DNA from: Trichaptum fuscoviolaceum
Lineage: Eukaryota > Basidiomycota > Agaricomycetes > Hymenochaetales > Trichaptaceae
Assembly: GCA_910574455.1 (NCBI GenBank)
Contig: CAJSYZ010000005.1
Location: 3,472,001-3,536,000 of the forward strand
DNA: 64,000 bases
Direction: 5' to 3'
Positions 36,549 to 47,271 of the stretch are shown here, piece by piece. Position 1 is the stretch's first letter. Each line of letters begins with the position of its first letter. Both the position numbers and the translations under genes were made by a program. The notes under the pieces are model-generated. The model was not told where the DNA came from. It searched no databases and was given only the letters and a program-made list of their open reading frames with translations.

Positions 36549-38831
36549 CTAATCCATCCACCGCTTCAACCATAAAAGAAGGACCTTCGCCACGATAGCA
36601 GGGTGCATCACATCTGTAGGAGGTGCAAGAAAGCACTGAACATGCCAGAACGTAGAGTTTATGCTATCATCCTAAAAGAGCGAAGAGAATTCAATGGCCT
36701 AATAATGTATTCGAGAAATTCGATAAGCGAGAAATTGGACTGACGTTTATCGCCAATTTAATCAAAGCGCTTGAGTAGGCCGCTTCGAGGTTTGCGCTGC
36801 TTCGCTTCTCACCTTTGACTGGTGTCGTAGATTCCCATTGATAGTCTACAACCAGAGGGAGTAAATAACCCATAACTATTCACTTATATTGAGCGCTTAC
36901 CCATAGGTTTTGAACCAGCCCTGAAAAAAGAAGAGTTAGAGTGGAAACAAGAGCATGCCCAGACTTATGTAGCTTACCACATGCCTTCGATCCTGTCGTT
37001 CTGCGTCTTGAAAAACATGCGAGCAAAGTCTCTCGGGATTTTGAGAGCATCTTGATACTTGAGTGACCTCAGCAAGCCATCCAGCGTAATTGCTCCAACC
37101 GCTGCCTTACTGCAGCCCTGGCTTGGAACATCAAACTCGAGTAATTTACGTCGAGAACAGCATGTAAATGAGAAAACCTACCCAAATGTGGGGTTCAAGC
37201 ACATTACTGAATCGCCAATCGCTATGAAGTTCGAAGGATGGTATGGTGCCTTGTCGTAGCGAACCCATGACATTCCAGCTATAGTATGTTATCAGTTCAA
37301 GCTCCAGTGCAATAGAGGACTTAGACTTGCGAATAGGCTCCCTTTCCGTCTCCACCGGTCCCCGGCTTTCAATGAGCAGATCCACAGTCTGCAAAAGCCA
37401 TGACGGTACTGCTTTTTTGTCTTCAAAATCCTTGAAGTATTCGCCCATATCCTGGACAGTAGCTGGCATAGGTGGATTGTTCCATCCTCCAAAATATAGT
37501 TCGACTGCAGTGAGTAGGTCATTTATCCATCATGAATACTCCATAGTCAAGACGGCTTACTGCGATGGCCTTCAATCCGAGTAACCATGAAAAAGCATCG
37601 CTCAACTCCAGGCCTTGGTAAGAACACGTAGATGAAACCTGCGTCCTCGTATCCGCCGGGGATGGGCAGTCGTGCTCGTAACTCCTTCGGGACAAAGATT
37701 CGATGCCGTACACCTGATTGAGACGTCTTGTACTCAATTCTCAAGCTGTCGAATGGTATGCTGCCAGAGCGAGGAATCGGAGTTTTGGTCGTATACATGC
37801 GCCTGAGCCACTTCAAACCAGCTTGCGTAGGTCCGGAACAATCTCCAGTAGCAGTCAACATGCTGGCCAGTCAAATCCGTACATTCTTTTGTGGCTCACC
37901 GATGACAAGCTCTGCAGGGATTTCCTTCTCAAGACCTTCCGGCGTGCGAATTAGGACGGACTGGACTCTGGACGAGTCTCCGGGATCAGACTTAAGTCCT
38001 GTTGCGGTAGCTGTAAGCCAGCCGATTCTCTTTGTTGTCTTTCGGACGAGGCCACGCAAAACTCTTTCATAAGCATCGCGACTCATGAAGAAGTTCTCTA
38101 TGTCTTTCAAATTAGAGGCATACTGTTGTATAGGTGGTCTGACAACGAATCCACCATGAGTGAAGAATTTGACGTTGCCCACAAGAATGCTGCGGATGGA
38201 ATGAATACTTTGAGTTACACCACTGCTTCTGTAAGAAATAAAATAAGAGGAGTACCGTCCATCAACATTCTTGACTTCTGAATCGAAATCAGGGAAGAGT
38301 CGCCTAAGCGCCCGAAGGGCCATAGGCTGGAAACCTGTCGTAAAGTGGTCACTACAATCAACCGTCTTGCGAAAGATAATAGCTACATACCATGAACAGC
38401 ATTGTACTGGAGTACCCTTTTTCTCTGATATCCGCGACTACCATCTCTTCGCACACCATCCTTGTCGTATAATCCTTCTCCAGCTTCCTCACTAACAGTC
38501 CATTCTTCTGGCTCGATAACGAGGACTTTTTCGAAGTGGTCGGCACATATCCGTGCAGCCCACAAGCCAGCTATGCTGAACAGACAGAGTCTCAGTCGGC
38601 TACCCACTTCAGATATGCATTGTTCTATAGCACTTACCTCCCGCCACAAATGACTGCTGTACCATTGATGCGCTTTTTGTGTAGCCTAGGTAATCCGAGG
38701 CTCGGTAATTCATTCATTATTGTCATCTTCTGCACGAAATAGCGGCGCGTTGCTGAGCCTACAATCTTCCATGATAGCGCAAGGATGACAAAAGCAGCTA
38801 TAATCAACTGGACGATAGAGGGTCGATCCAT
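36549..38831 (-). CDS. Membrane-anchored FAD-dependent oxidoreductase (monooxygenase-like)
   Basis: Ten exons (38831-38638, 38575-38391, 38334-37900, 37842-37561, 37504-37331, 37278-37182, 37121-36978, 36920-36901, 36845-36745, 36671-36549) sum to 584 residues. Residues about 5-25 (PSIVQLIIAAFVILALSW) form a membrane anchor. The dinucleotide-binding strand-turn-helix is TAVICGGSIAGLWAARIC, with CGGSIAG in place of the textbook GxGxxG, ending in an acidic VIEPEE. The second FAD motif is FIAIGDSVMCLNPTFGQG, with the conserved Gly-Asp. These place it among flavoprotein monooxygenase-like enzymes; the substrate is unknown. Intron 37279-37330 has a GC donor. Exon 36901-36920 is only 20 nt. A 27-nt in-frame GT...AG stretch at 38229-38255 is kept as coding. 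It converges with the multicopper oxidase and has a decayed relative at 28.4-30.2 kb. Confidence 0.85.
37279..37330 (-). other. Probable GC-AG intron in the FAD oxidoreductase gene
   Basis: On the minus strand this 52-nt intron starts GCAAGT, the optimal GC-donor sequence, and ends CTATAG. Its removal gives EPIPGMSWVRYDKAP leading in frame into the conserved IAIGDS block. The GT donor two codons downstream leaves the wrong phase, and the frame upstream of the acceptor meets a stop. Confidence 0.75.
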
Positions 38832-39474
38832 TTCTGTTTCAGTAGACAGATGAGTTCTTCTCTATAGTTAGGGGAAAGATAGCAGCATCGTTATGAGAAG
38901 ATATATATACAACATTATTGCCGACACCAACCCACCTAATGACTTGCGCTCCTGACATTGCTTTTGTCTATCTGGGTGTTACGGGTATGAGCGGACGCAC
39001 TGTGCTGAAACGGCGTAACACCATCAATTCGCATATCGCGCAACTGAAGTTCATTGATGTCCCTGTGCCCGTTCGTCACAGCCGCTAGCGCAAAAGCGAC
39101 TTGACGAGATGAACATGACCATTCCGGAGTTCAACTCCAATTCTCGTGGTTGCCGTTCATCCCCATGCTAAGCCTGGCGGGAGTCACCGAGAGCCCTGAC
39201 GAGGAGGAACAGATGCGTTTCTACGGGAAGTTCGAATACAGCGTATACAGACAGATCAATGTTGCGAGATGTGTGTTGTCCAGCCTGAGGTTTGGGCAAA
39301 TAATGTAGTAAGTATATGTAGAGTCAGACAATCTTTGCGGAGTTCTAAATACGGTACGGCTAAACTTGTAGTCGAGTGACAGTGGCAGAAATCGCTCACA
39401 ACTTTTCTCATCTTCTCTTTCATCTGCCAACTATTCGTCTTTCATTCATCTCACGATCTTTACACTTAAAAACA
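38832..39474. promoter_or_regulatory. Divergent upstream region of the FAD enzyme and the large membrane protein
   Basis: About 640 bases separate two divergent start codons. A TATATATA stretch lies at about 38900-38910, some 75 bases upstream of the FAD gene start, and could be its TATA element. The sequence before 39475 is pyrimidine-rich and ends AAACAATGG, a good start context. Confidence 0.45.
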
Positions 39475-42400
39475 ATGGCACCTTCTCGTCGCAACAACTC
39501 CTCCAATACTAGCGTTGGATCGTGCTCAAATGACAGCACTTGCGTTTCTGTTGTGCTCGGCTGCCTCATACCCATCCTGGTCGTTGCGTCTTTCATACCT
39601 ATCATGCTGGTAAAACGCCGCTTCGATGCACGTCGTGCTGCCCGCATATCGAGGAACACTCGTGTGCGCTCTTCGGTGCATGTACGTTCTCAGATTGTCC
39701 AGGTTGCACCTCACACGCCACGACTACCAGTGAAGTCTGTCTACATAGCTCGTGTCAACTACTACCTGCCTGCTCCACCTACTATGGAATCTGACCTGTG
39801 TTCTTTTCCTAGCAGTGAATCTATTGTCTCTTCTGTACCTAAAGAGTCGGATGTGCAGCCTTCGCCGCCGGAAAATCCTTATCAACTGGATGGCTCGTCC
39901 ATTTCGCTCAAAATCCAACAGAGCGAGCCTTTGATTTCTCTACCATCTCTGTCCTCCATGCTAGGAGAGTTCAGTGCATACGCAGATGCAATTGACCCAG
40001 AGCTTCCGGAATTGTCTGGCCAAGTTCGGCGATCCTCAACGTGTATCTTGACGGAAGCTAATAGCAGGCTGTCGACTACTGGTGTTTTGAATTCGCGGCT
40101 CTCCATGCTTTCCCAGGCTATGTCAGGATCTGATTCCGCTGAGTCTTCTGCAATACCAGATGATTCTCAAGTCCTGTCCGTAGAAGATGCAGTACGACTG
40201 ATGGCCACCCTCGGAGAACAAGACATAGAGCCTGGATATGAGGTTGAACTTCCTTCAGTAAAACCTGCCCTTGAGCCAGCCCTCTCCTCTAATTCTCAGC
40301 ATTGGGAAGAGCTGCTCACGGGCATCGAGTCACTTGTCATTGAAGGGTCAAAAATGGGTGACAAGGCTTCGATAGAGGAAGAGGAAGATGATCATGTAGA
40401 CACTCAACTTGCTTTGATTCCCCACGATTCTGCCAACGATAAAACAATGGACACGCCGGCTGGACAAGCCAGCGAAGCTGTGGAAGAGATATGTACTTCG
40501 GGTACAACTCTACTGACTTCTACAACTGTTGTCTCCGTCGCTATAGACACGACCTTCTCGCTCTCCACGCTGGGTTCTGTGCTCACTGTCAAACTGGATG
40601 AATTTCCTGCTGTCCCGTCTTTCATGCCGATCAATCTCTTGCAAAATGCGATACGTCCAAACATATCTAACGCACAGAGCGCTCTAGAAGGACTTGGTGA
40701 AAACATGCTTCGACCCCGCCACTCATCGACTACCATAGCATCATTTTCGACTTCAACAACTTCATTAACGCGCTCAATCTCTGCACCTGCCACTTTGGAT
40801 TTAATGGACTTTGAAGGCGATCTTGAAGTATTCAGTCGGGAGGTGCTCCTTCCGGCACAGCTCCATCTATCGCTTCCTCTTTCTCAGTATTTATCTACTC
40901 ACCTCGCCCACATCTTTGGCCAGTCCGCTAGCGGTGTTCGAACATGCATCTTCTCAGCCTCCCGCTCGCGGCAGAATACGGACGGTCCTGGAGACTTATG
41001 GGACGAAGAGGATGAGTCACTCTTTACACCCTTCATCCCGCCGGCTGGGAAGGATGCTCCATATCGCACAGCGCAAAAACGCGACCTCATGTCGCAACGT
41101 GAGCGTTATACATGGACAGCGGGAATGATAGTTCAGGACTGCCAAGCTCCTTCGCTTTTACCTGACCTCTCCGAGACTAAAGGGGAGGATGAGGAGGATA
41201 CCGAAGGTGACTCAACTGGCGAACTCTGGGATGATGAAGACGAGCGAAGGTTTTCTGCATCTTCACTTCTCTCAGTGGGTGGCGTGCCGCAGCTATCAGC
41301 TTCCGCAACAACGGCTTCAAATTCTTCCCTCGCGTCCATGACTGGGGAGAGGGGAAGCTATCGGAGAAGCTTGCGGAAAAGTGCGATTGCTACCCTTGCG
41401 TCACTTGAGGGGTCGCTGAACCTATCAGTATCCCTTTCGCACGAGGAAAGTCCAGAAATTGGCACGGGCAAGGATTCCGGGGGTGAAAGGAGGGTAAGCA
41501 CGCTCGATGTGCGTAGTCGTTCTGTACTCACCAGCCTTACTGTGTTAACGGAGGAGCCGGAAGGAGATGCATGGCTGGAGGAGGTGGAGTTCGACGTTCT
41601 TGATGGAAGTGGCTCGATCGCCGTGAATGCCCGTAGTGATCCAAGTGCGACGAATAACAACGATAGGGAAACCCTAGTGGGTGACACAGACAGTCCGCCA
41701 TCTTCGGGAACGGCATTCCATCACTGCGACATTTCTGGATCTGTGAACAATGGGGCTCAAGTGGCACACGATTCGACAGTACATGCGAATATGTCGGATC
41801 GCATAGATAGGTCGCCAAACGTTGAAGCTTATCCTAGAGAACGAGAAGCAAACAACCAGGGCGCAAACTCAAGTAGGAGTCTGCAGGAGCTTCTCCTACT
41901 GCTCGACGCTGGGCTGTATTCTCAAGAAGGTCAGTTAGATGAAGACTTGGGCGGGCAAGCTTCTCCCTTTGATGATGGCGATGTAACTCTGCTACGTGAG
42001 TCCTGGTCTTCAGAGTCCGATTTGCCAAGCGACTTCGGTGGAAATGGCCTTAGAGCAGATGGGCCTCAGCGCAGCCCTCTCTCGGCACTTAGACTCTCGA
42101 CAAAATTGCGCTCGATGACTGATCGTTGTCCTGATTGTGCAACCGTGGACCCCGCTCCCTGTTTCCATCCTTCCGAAGGCCGAGAGACATGTCGGATAAC
42201 AACAGAAGAAGATGCGGATCGCGTAAGCTTGAAATCTACAATGGACGATGTACGCGAAAATGGGGAGCCCCTCGTCGATATTGACGTGGTAGACATTCAT
42301 TGCGCAGAGCTCAGCTTCACAGATTCGTCATCTTCTTCCAGCAAGCTAGTAGAATATGGCGATGAGATTGACAATTTGTTCGACATTGAGGAATGTGAAG

Positions 42401-44374
42401 TGGGCCGTTGGACCAAGGTAAGTCCCAGCATTCCCTTCACAGTACAGCGGCGAACACCTAATTCATTACGGCTTAGGATGAGGAAATTTTTGATCCAGTC
42501 GACGTTGAGCTGTCAGTGGGTCAGGATGTTGAGCGGGCATCGGCAGACGACGTCCTTGAGCTGTTAGCAGATGCATCGTTGGTCTACAATCCTAGCCACG
42601 AAGAAGCAATTACCTGCAAGTTAATTGAGGATGTACGTCCTGGTAATTCGATCAGCAACGCATTTTCTAAACAAAGTGGCTCTGAGACTGGGTCGTCTAA
42701 GCTGGAGCTCTATCAGTGGGAAAGCGATCACGTTCTTGACGTCTATGCTGATGCAAGGTGCGGGCACGATCCCGACTGGAGGCCCCCCAGCGGGGAGGAG
42801 AACCGAGCGTTTTGCTACACTATGGAATTTGAAATGGTATGTTAATTTTGACAGAAATAAATCGAATTTCATAAATTCACCTGATTTTTCTTGACTCTGT
42901 TCGTCCAAAAGACTAGCCAAGAGTTTACTATACCCGCATCCGATTCGAAAATTCCACATTGCTCCATGTCCGAGGAGCTATACCAAGACAAGGCTTTGAG
43001 GCTTCTAAACAATCGATCAGGAAGAGTGAACGAGGAAGACGGTGGATCAACCAAGGACGAAATGATCGACTATCTCGTTTCTGGCAGTGACAGTTACTCA
43101 CAAGATCATGTTCTCCAAGATGATAGCGAGCTATTTCATTCGTCCGAAACACTCGGAAAGGGTGTCGGAAGTCTGACGGATGAGCTATCATTTATTGTCA
43201 AAACGGTAAGGTTTTCTCGTACAATTATTTCGATTTGAGTTAAATAACATGTTCACCTCGGGTTTCTGGTAGCATGAGCTCAGATCGAGCGACGAATCCG
43301 AAGTTAGTATTCTCCCGTCAACCAGCATTGTCGGCAATTCGGACAAGTCAAGCAATACAGAAGCTTCCTTCGATCTCAGTGTTGTTGATGATTCCGGCTA
43401 CAGTAGCTATGAGGTGGACATGTGCAGCACTGTCAGACTACCTCAACAAAACGAAACTGAGGAGGTTCCGTCGGATATTGGCCATTCCGAAGACGAGGTA
43501 GTGATGCACCAGACTATTCCGATACCTTGTGCGAGTTATAAAACTGCGGACACCTTCTGGGTGCACGATCACGTTACGAGTAGTGTAACAAATTCTGAAG
43601 ACGAACATCTGCAAACGACATCTGAGATACAACAGCTGGAACAATCGGGCCGCGTAAGAGGTGATCACGATGATCAGGAGGTGAGCACGAAAACCAGTTC
43701 ATTGGCGCAAAGGTTTTGCTCATCGTTCTACTAGAAGTTCAAGTCTGTCACTGACGCGGGGGTTGTGGAGCTGTTGTCCGAAGGCAGCGGCTCACAAAAC
43801 ACGTTTAATTGGTCTAAAATTGACCGCAAAGTAAGGAGACGGAATACATCAGTGAGCTTGCAACTCACTGGCGATTTGACAGGTTCACATACTGGATACT
43901 ACACCGGCGACATGGAGGACCGTTCCCTCATTAGACGAGCGGAAGCCAAACTCGCTGCCTGACTCGGAGCAACCACACGAGTCAGATTTTTCAGCCATGG
44001 AACATGAGGGTGATCTAGTTGCAATCACGAATTCTAACCGTTCGAGTGTCTGCTCAACGACGAGCGCCAGTACGTGGATAAGTTGTATGTCGCTTGCGAG
44101 CGTCTTGCATTCCGACATCTACTCCACGAGTGAACAGCGTTCTGCGTGTCCTTCGCTTTCGAGTTGTTGTGTGACGCTTGCCGGGGAGGATCCGGAACTA
44201 AATTTGGCAGGAAAAAATCATGAATGGTCGACAGCTTCGGACAAGTGCAAGTTGAGGTCCGACACTGACTCGGACTTGGGTGAGATTGACATGGAGATCG
44301 AGGCGGACTACTCGGTCTCGTCGTACCTCAGGCTGCTCACTGCAAGCTCCCCCCTCACTTTGACTACCCAATAG
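39475..44374 (+). CDS. Large single-pass acidic Ser-rich protein, unknown function
   Basis: I do not recognise this protein. Six exons (39475-42417, 42477-42836, 42912-43205, 43273-43680, 43735-43830, 43883-44374) keep frame and give 1,530 residues. A single membrane segment sits near the N-terminus (about residues 24-46, VSVVLGCLIPILVVASFIPI), followed by a basic cluster KRRFDARRAARISR, which predicts the long tail to be cytosolic. The rest is low-complexity, rich in Ser, Glu, Asp and Leu, with scattered motifs such as GDLWDEEDE and GELWDDEDE, which look like an internal repeat about 85 residues apart. A Cys/His-containing patch (DRCPDCATVDPAPCFHPSEG) lies near residue 890. The start at 39475 has a good context; an upstream in-frame ATG at 39376 is possible but less likely. 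The coordinated introns argue that the whole stretch is one gene. Confidence 0.7.
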
Positions 44375-45677
44375 AGGATGCAGCGGAAGGCTAAACACCA
44401 ATCGAGCAATTCTTTCCTGAACCGTTCATCCATACGTCAAGATTCTCTTACCTTTGGTCGCCTTAGTTCCACCCCCCCTCATCCATGGCATCCACTTCAG
44501 TTCGTTTCACCTTCAGCGGAAATTTCTTTGACTAAAACTTAATGTGCACTGTCAGGTTGCCGTGCCCAGATGAAAGCTCGATTCAGGCATCATTGCTTCT
44601 CACCCCCTCCCCGGAGACTTTGCGTGTTGGCTCCGGAAGGTGCATTTTACGTGTTGAGGGGAGCGAAGGATACCGCATCTGCATGTCATGTCTGGGTCTG
44701 TTGTCAAGGTTCATCTAGGATCAATGAATATCATTAGCCTCGACGCCACCGTCAAAACACCAGCACTGTCGATGCCTTTTATGCTCATATCCTCCCGACA
44801 TTATCGTCTTTTCCGATCCATCTCCTTTCTTCCGCGCTTTGCGTATGCACACAGGTTCTTCACTTTATACCTTCTTTACTTCGGCTTTCAGTATAGCATA
44901 TTTTGTTGCCGCTTGATTTGTATACATATTCGTTTGCGCATTGACTCGCTTTTTGGATTCAAGTTTCATCGTCAGACAATGACGTCGTCATATTTTGCAC
45001 ATGTAGCCTAACACCTTGCACAAATTTTAGTATTGTCTGTATGATCTGCAATTAACAAAAGCACCCGCTGTCTTCACAATCCCCCCCCCCCCCTAACCCG
45101 ACCTTATGCGTAAATACCAGTTGTCGACAGCACCCGAGCACCATCAAACCCGCTGATCGGCGTGCAAGCACTTGCTCAATTTGTTTCGTATAATGAGCAA
45201 GGTTTTTCATCGACGATCGATTCGACGCGACACTCGGACGGAATGTTTGTCCACCAAATCAAGATACAAATTGTCGAATTACCCTCCTCGCCCCTTTCCT
45301 AAACTGTGCAACAAATCGCAAGGCCCATGAGATGTATAATGCTGAGGCGAAATCCGCAAAGACAGTGCGGGTGCGAAGAATGTTCGGCGAGAATGCTGGA
45401 CATGCACGATCTGAACGTTTGAGCTGTCCAATGTCCGCCATTCCGAGGAGATATCAGACGGTTGTGCTGTGATTGCATAATGTTCGTGGTACGAGATTCG
45501 CCGTGTCGAAGCGCGAATGGGATCCTCCAGCGTCTCTCTCTCTCTTCTTGAACGATACCTCCACCGCCCGCGGATAGCCTTCAGTAGAATTATGGTTATA
45601 TGACCTCCAACGATCTGCCTCCTTCCTCTTTGCACTCTGACGATCGGTGCACAGCAGTTTCGCTTCCTCCTTTCGTC
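44375..45677. other. Convergent intergenic stretch
   Basis: About 1.3 kb between two convergent 3' ends. It contains a run of 13 C at 45081-45093. Open frames here are short, overlap on both strands and lack any recognisable domain. Expected content is two 3' UTRs. Confidence 0.5.
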
Positions 45678-45698
45678 TTACAAGAAGTATTCTGGGAG
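45678..45698 (-). other. 21-nt terminal exon encoding LPEYFL and stop
   Basis: It is separated from the body of the phosphatase gene by a 96-nt GT-AG intron (45699-45794). Reading through that intron instead would replace the conserved YFL tail with VLLRSQFPS. Confidence 0.85.
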
Positions 45699-47271
45699 CT
45701 GTAAATCGCATGCGAGTTAGCCAAACAATCTTGTGCGGGATTCATTAGAAAAAGAGAAAAGGAATCAAGAAGGAAATTGAGAACGGAGTAATACCTTCAC
45801 GTCTGCATTCTGCATCGACTGTTGTTGGATCGGCCCGTCCCGTTCGTTTTCCGGTGCAGCTTCGAAAACGTTGAAGTTCTTCTGGCCTCCGGGGCCGACC
45901 TCGAGAATGCTTGCCGAATTGCCGCAGCGGTAGCAGTAGTTCGGCGCGGACCAGACAGTAGAGAGAAGATCGTCATACAGGACGCTGTAGCCTTCCATGC
46001 AAAGTTGGTGCGCGCGAAGGATATGTGTCATATTGTTAATCTCCAGGAACTTGCGAACGACGCCCGAGCCGAAGGTGTACCCCGCACCTCTGCACAACAT
46101 TCATACAAATTTATTTCGTACCAAGGCAATTTAAGGGGCAAATCTTGTCAGCATGACGAGCTCAACGGGTACCATGGGTATATGGATAGTAAACAGGAAG
46201 ATTACTAACCGCGGGGAGATAGCGAAGTCTTCTTTGTCCGGATCAGGGTCAGACCAAACGAGGTCGGCCATTGGGCCTTCATGTGGTATTTCTAGCGCAC
46301 GGAAGAGAAGACATCAATGAATATAAATTAATTAAGCAGACCTAAGCCGAAGCCCGAGATGTAAGCATATGGGGCTCGCGTACCTCGGAATCTGTCGACA
46401 ACTTTGATCTGGTCAATTGAATGGATCGACGGTGACAGACCTGGCCGGTGCGAAGGTATCGGAGTTGTAAACGAGGGGGGACGCAAGGTCAGATTAATGA
46501 CACGGAGAAAAAACGGGAGCGAAATTTGGATCATTGAAGCTCACCTCCATGCACGCAGAAGATTTGGTCATCAATAACTACCGACAGTGTCAAGAAGTCG
46601 AACATGTCCGTGAAGTATGTCCACACGTGCGGTGATCCGTACTTGCGCACACATTCGGTGTAAAATCCGTACGTCTATTTTTTTTTTTTTTTTTTGATTT
46701 CAGTTTTGAATAGAAAAAGAGAAAAAAAAGGATTCTTCAGATTAAACCCAGATTAAATGAAAGCAAGGTATAACGCACTTGCGTGACAGCGCGAGACTCG
46801 TGGTTGCCTCGGATGAGCTGCACACGGTCGGGATACCGTAGCTTTAGACAAGTTAGGAGCGAGATCGTCTCGACGCTGAACAGCCCACGGTCCACATAGT
46901 CCCCTACCACATCAAGAAGAGAGCAATGTATGAACCTCGTATCAGCAGGTCATTCGTTTGGGGGACAAAAGACATTTGTACCGAGAAAGAGATAGTTCGT
47001 GTGAGGCGCGTAGCCACCTATGCGGAAGATCTCTACGAGGTCATAGAACTGCCTGTGTTCGGGATGAGCCCATCTATTTCCTCTCATAAGCAGACAGCTC
47101 TCACCCATGTATATCGCCAACAACGGTCACGGGCGCGCTGACGTGGACGACGTTGCTCTCCCGCATCAGCACCTCCTTCGTCTTCTCGCAGATTTCACGC
47201 AGGAGCGCCTCGTGCAGCAGCTGCTTGCGCATGAGCTGCTCGATGCATGCGTCGAGGTTGAACGGCGCCAT
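45678..47271 (-). CDS. PPG1: PP2A-like Ser/Thr phosphatase catalytic subunit, PPG1 type
   Basis: Metal-dependent protein phosphatase of the PPP family. Eight exons (47271-47105, 47052-46982, 46903-46779, 46674-46545, 46440-46384, 46291-46210, 46089-45795, 45698-45678) sum to 315 residues. All catalytic blocks are intact: GDIHG (52-56), GDYVDRG (80-86), RGNHES (111-116), [21 protein letters not shown], and [10 protein letters not shown]. The start [20 protein letters not shown] with [20 protein letters not shown] and the segment [20 protein letters not shown] are closer to yeast Ppg1 than to PP2A, PP4 or PP6 proteins, though this is from memory of family patterns. The protein ends LPEYFL, the family's regulatory tail that in PP2A is carboxyl-methylated at the final Leu; here it is encoded alone in a 21-nt last exon. 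Intron 46675-46778 has an unusual A18 tract directly before its TAG acceptor. Confidence 0.9.

Noticed and set aside
45081..45102. C13 followed by CTAACCC, resembling telomeric repeat
   Set aside because: A single unit inside a normal intergenic region; the homopolymer explains it.
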